From the NCBI GenBank assembly GCA_028293095.1, contig JAQGPK010000025.1:1-5405 (forward strand): a stretch of DNA of 5,405 nucleotides. The letters run 5' to 3'. The notes beneath the pieces were generated by a model. That model was not told the DNA's origin and made no database searches. It was given only the letters and a program-made list of their open reading frames with translations. The DNA comes from Chlamydiia bacterium. GTDB taxonomy: Bacteria > Chlamydiota > Chlamydiia > Chlamydiales > FEN-1388. Each line of letters starts with the position of its first letter. Position 1 is the first letter of the stretch. The translations under genes were made by a program, and so were the position numbers. Below are positions 4,882 through 5,405 of this stretch, one piece after another.

Positions 4882-5405
4882 ATGTCATTTCACTCATTTG
4901 ATGCTCTCAACGAACCAGGTTGGAATCCCCTCTCTTCAGATATAAGTGAAGAAAGGAGGCAAAAAAATGGTTCTGATCTCAAAAAGGCCCTTTCGTTAAT
5001 TGCCTTACTCCAGGAGCTTCCAAGAGGCTACCGCCCACTTCTTGACGAGTTCCAGCTTTTTAATTTTAATCCGCTGACTCAACAAGTAACGCAGAAGGAG
5101 TTGAAAGAGTTGCATCATGTCATAAGTGAGATGTGTGTGATTTTCGATAAACCCTCAAATCGCATCTTCTACTGTAGCGAGAAATTGGATGCACTCGAGC
5201 TGGAGGTCATTCAAGCCTACCTGAAAGAGCTCATCGGTCAAAATCTTGAGTGGAATACTGTTGATGAAGGCACCTGGGAAGATTTATGCGATGAGTTTTC
5301 ACAGCACACCCTTTTACTTGAGCTGCAAGATAATGGAACAGTCACTCTTTCACAATCCTCTTCTGTAGAATTGGACACTGAAGCAGAGGCTTCAGAAAAA
5401 AGCGA
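4882..5405 (+). CDS. unrecognised acidic protein, 3' end outside window
   Basis: An ATG at 4882, preceded by AAAGG with a 6-nt gap, opens a frame that runs to the right edge without a stop for 174 codons. It begins MSFHSFDALNEPGWNPL. The sequence is rich in Leu, Glu and Asp, with likely helices (LKKALSLIALLQELPRGYRP, ELEVIQAYLKELIGQ), followed by an acidic Ser-rich tail (SSSVELDTEAEASEKS) at the edge that may be a linker to a further domain. There is no signal peptide, membrane segment or known motif in the visible part. Codon use and the good SD support a real gene, and close spacing suggests co-transcription with the exported acidic protein upstream. No function can be assigned. Confidence 0.75.
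   Translation, partial: MSFHSFDALNEPGWNPLSSDISEERRQKNGSDLKKALSLIALLQELPRGYRPLLDEFQLFNFNPLTQQVTQKELKELHHVISEMCVIFDKPSNRIFYCSEKLDALELEVIQAYLKELIGQNLEWNTVDEGTWEDLCDEFSQHTLLLELQDNGTVTLSQSSSVELDTEAEASEKS

Overview
This 5.4 kb window is a compact bacterial stretch with genes on both strands and little spacing. It shows a seven-bladed YVTN-type beta-propeller gene cut by the left edge, a prolyl-iminopeptidase-like alpha/beta hydrolase, a tRNA-Thr/tRNA-Tyr pair without encoded CCA ends, a short SEC-C zinc-motif protein, a TtcA-like PP-loop tRNA-thiolation enzyme, an unrecognised basic protein, a small exported acidic protein, and an unrecognised gene cut by the right edge. The moderately AT-rich composition, small lineage-specific proteins and CCA-less tRNAs would suit a host-associated bacterium such as an environmental chlamydia. 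That placement is only inference, because no gene here is diagnostic of a phylum.

Layout: 1-1054 (+) propeller; 1141-2151 (-) peptidase-like hydrolase, convergent with it; 2152-2562 a 411-base stretch without a convincing gene, holding two very long hairpins; 2563-2730 (-) tRNA-Thr then tRNA-Tyr behind a strong sigma-70-type promoter (TTGAGA, 17 nt, TATAAA); 2798-3067 (-) SEC-C protein; 3123-3932 (+) TtcA-like enzyme, divergent from it; 3881-4507 (-) unknown basic protein whose 3' end overlaps the TtcA-like gene by 52 nt; 4607-4849 (+) exported acidic protein; 4882 to the edge (+) unknown, probably in one operon with the preceding gene.

Two themes link the parts. One is tRNA biology: two tRNA genes and a probable tRNA-modifying enzyme lie within about 1.4 kb. 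The other is DNA/RNA structure. Downstream of tRNA-Tyr, on its own transcript, lie a perfect 24-bp hairpin nested inside an 11-bp inverted repeat that includes the tRNA acceptor strand, and then a second hairpin of 23 bp. Their stems differ in sequence but their tips share the same layout. Neither is followed by a T-run, so neither looks like an ordinary terminator. This is the most unusual part of the window. I see no CRISPR array, transposase or defence system.
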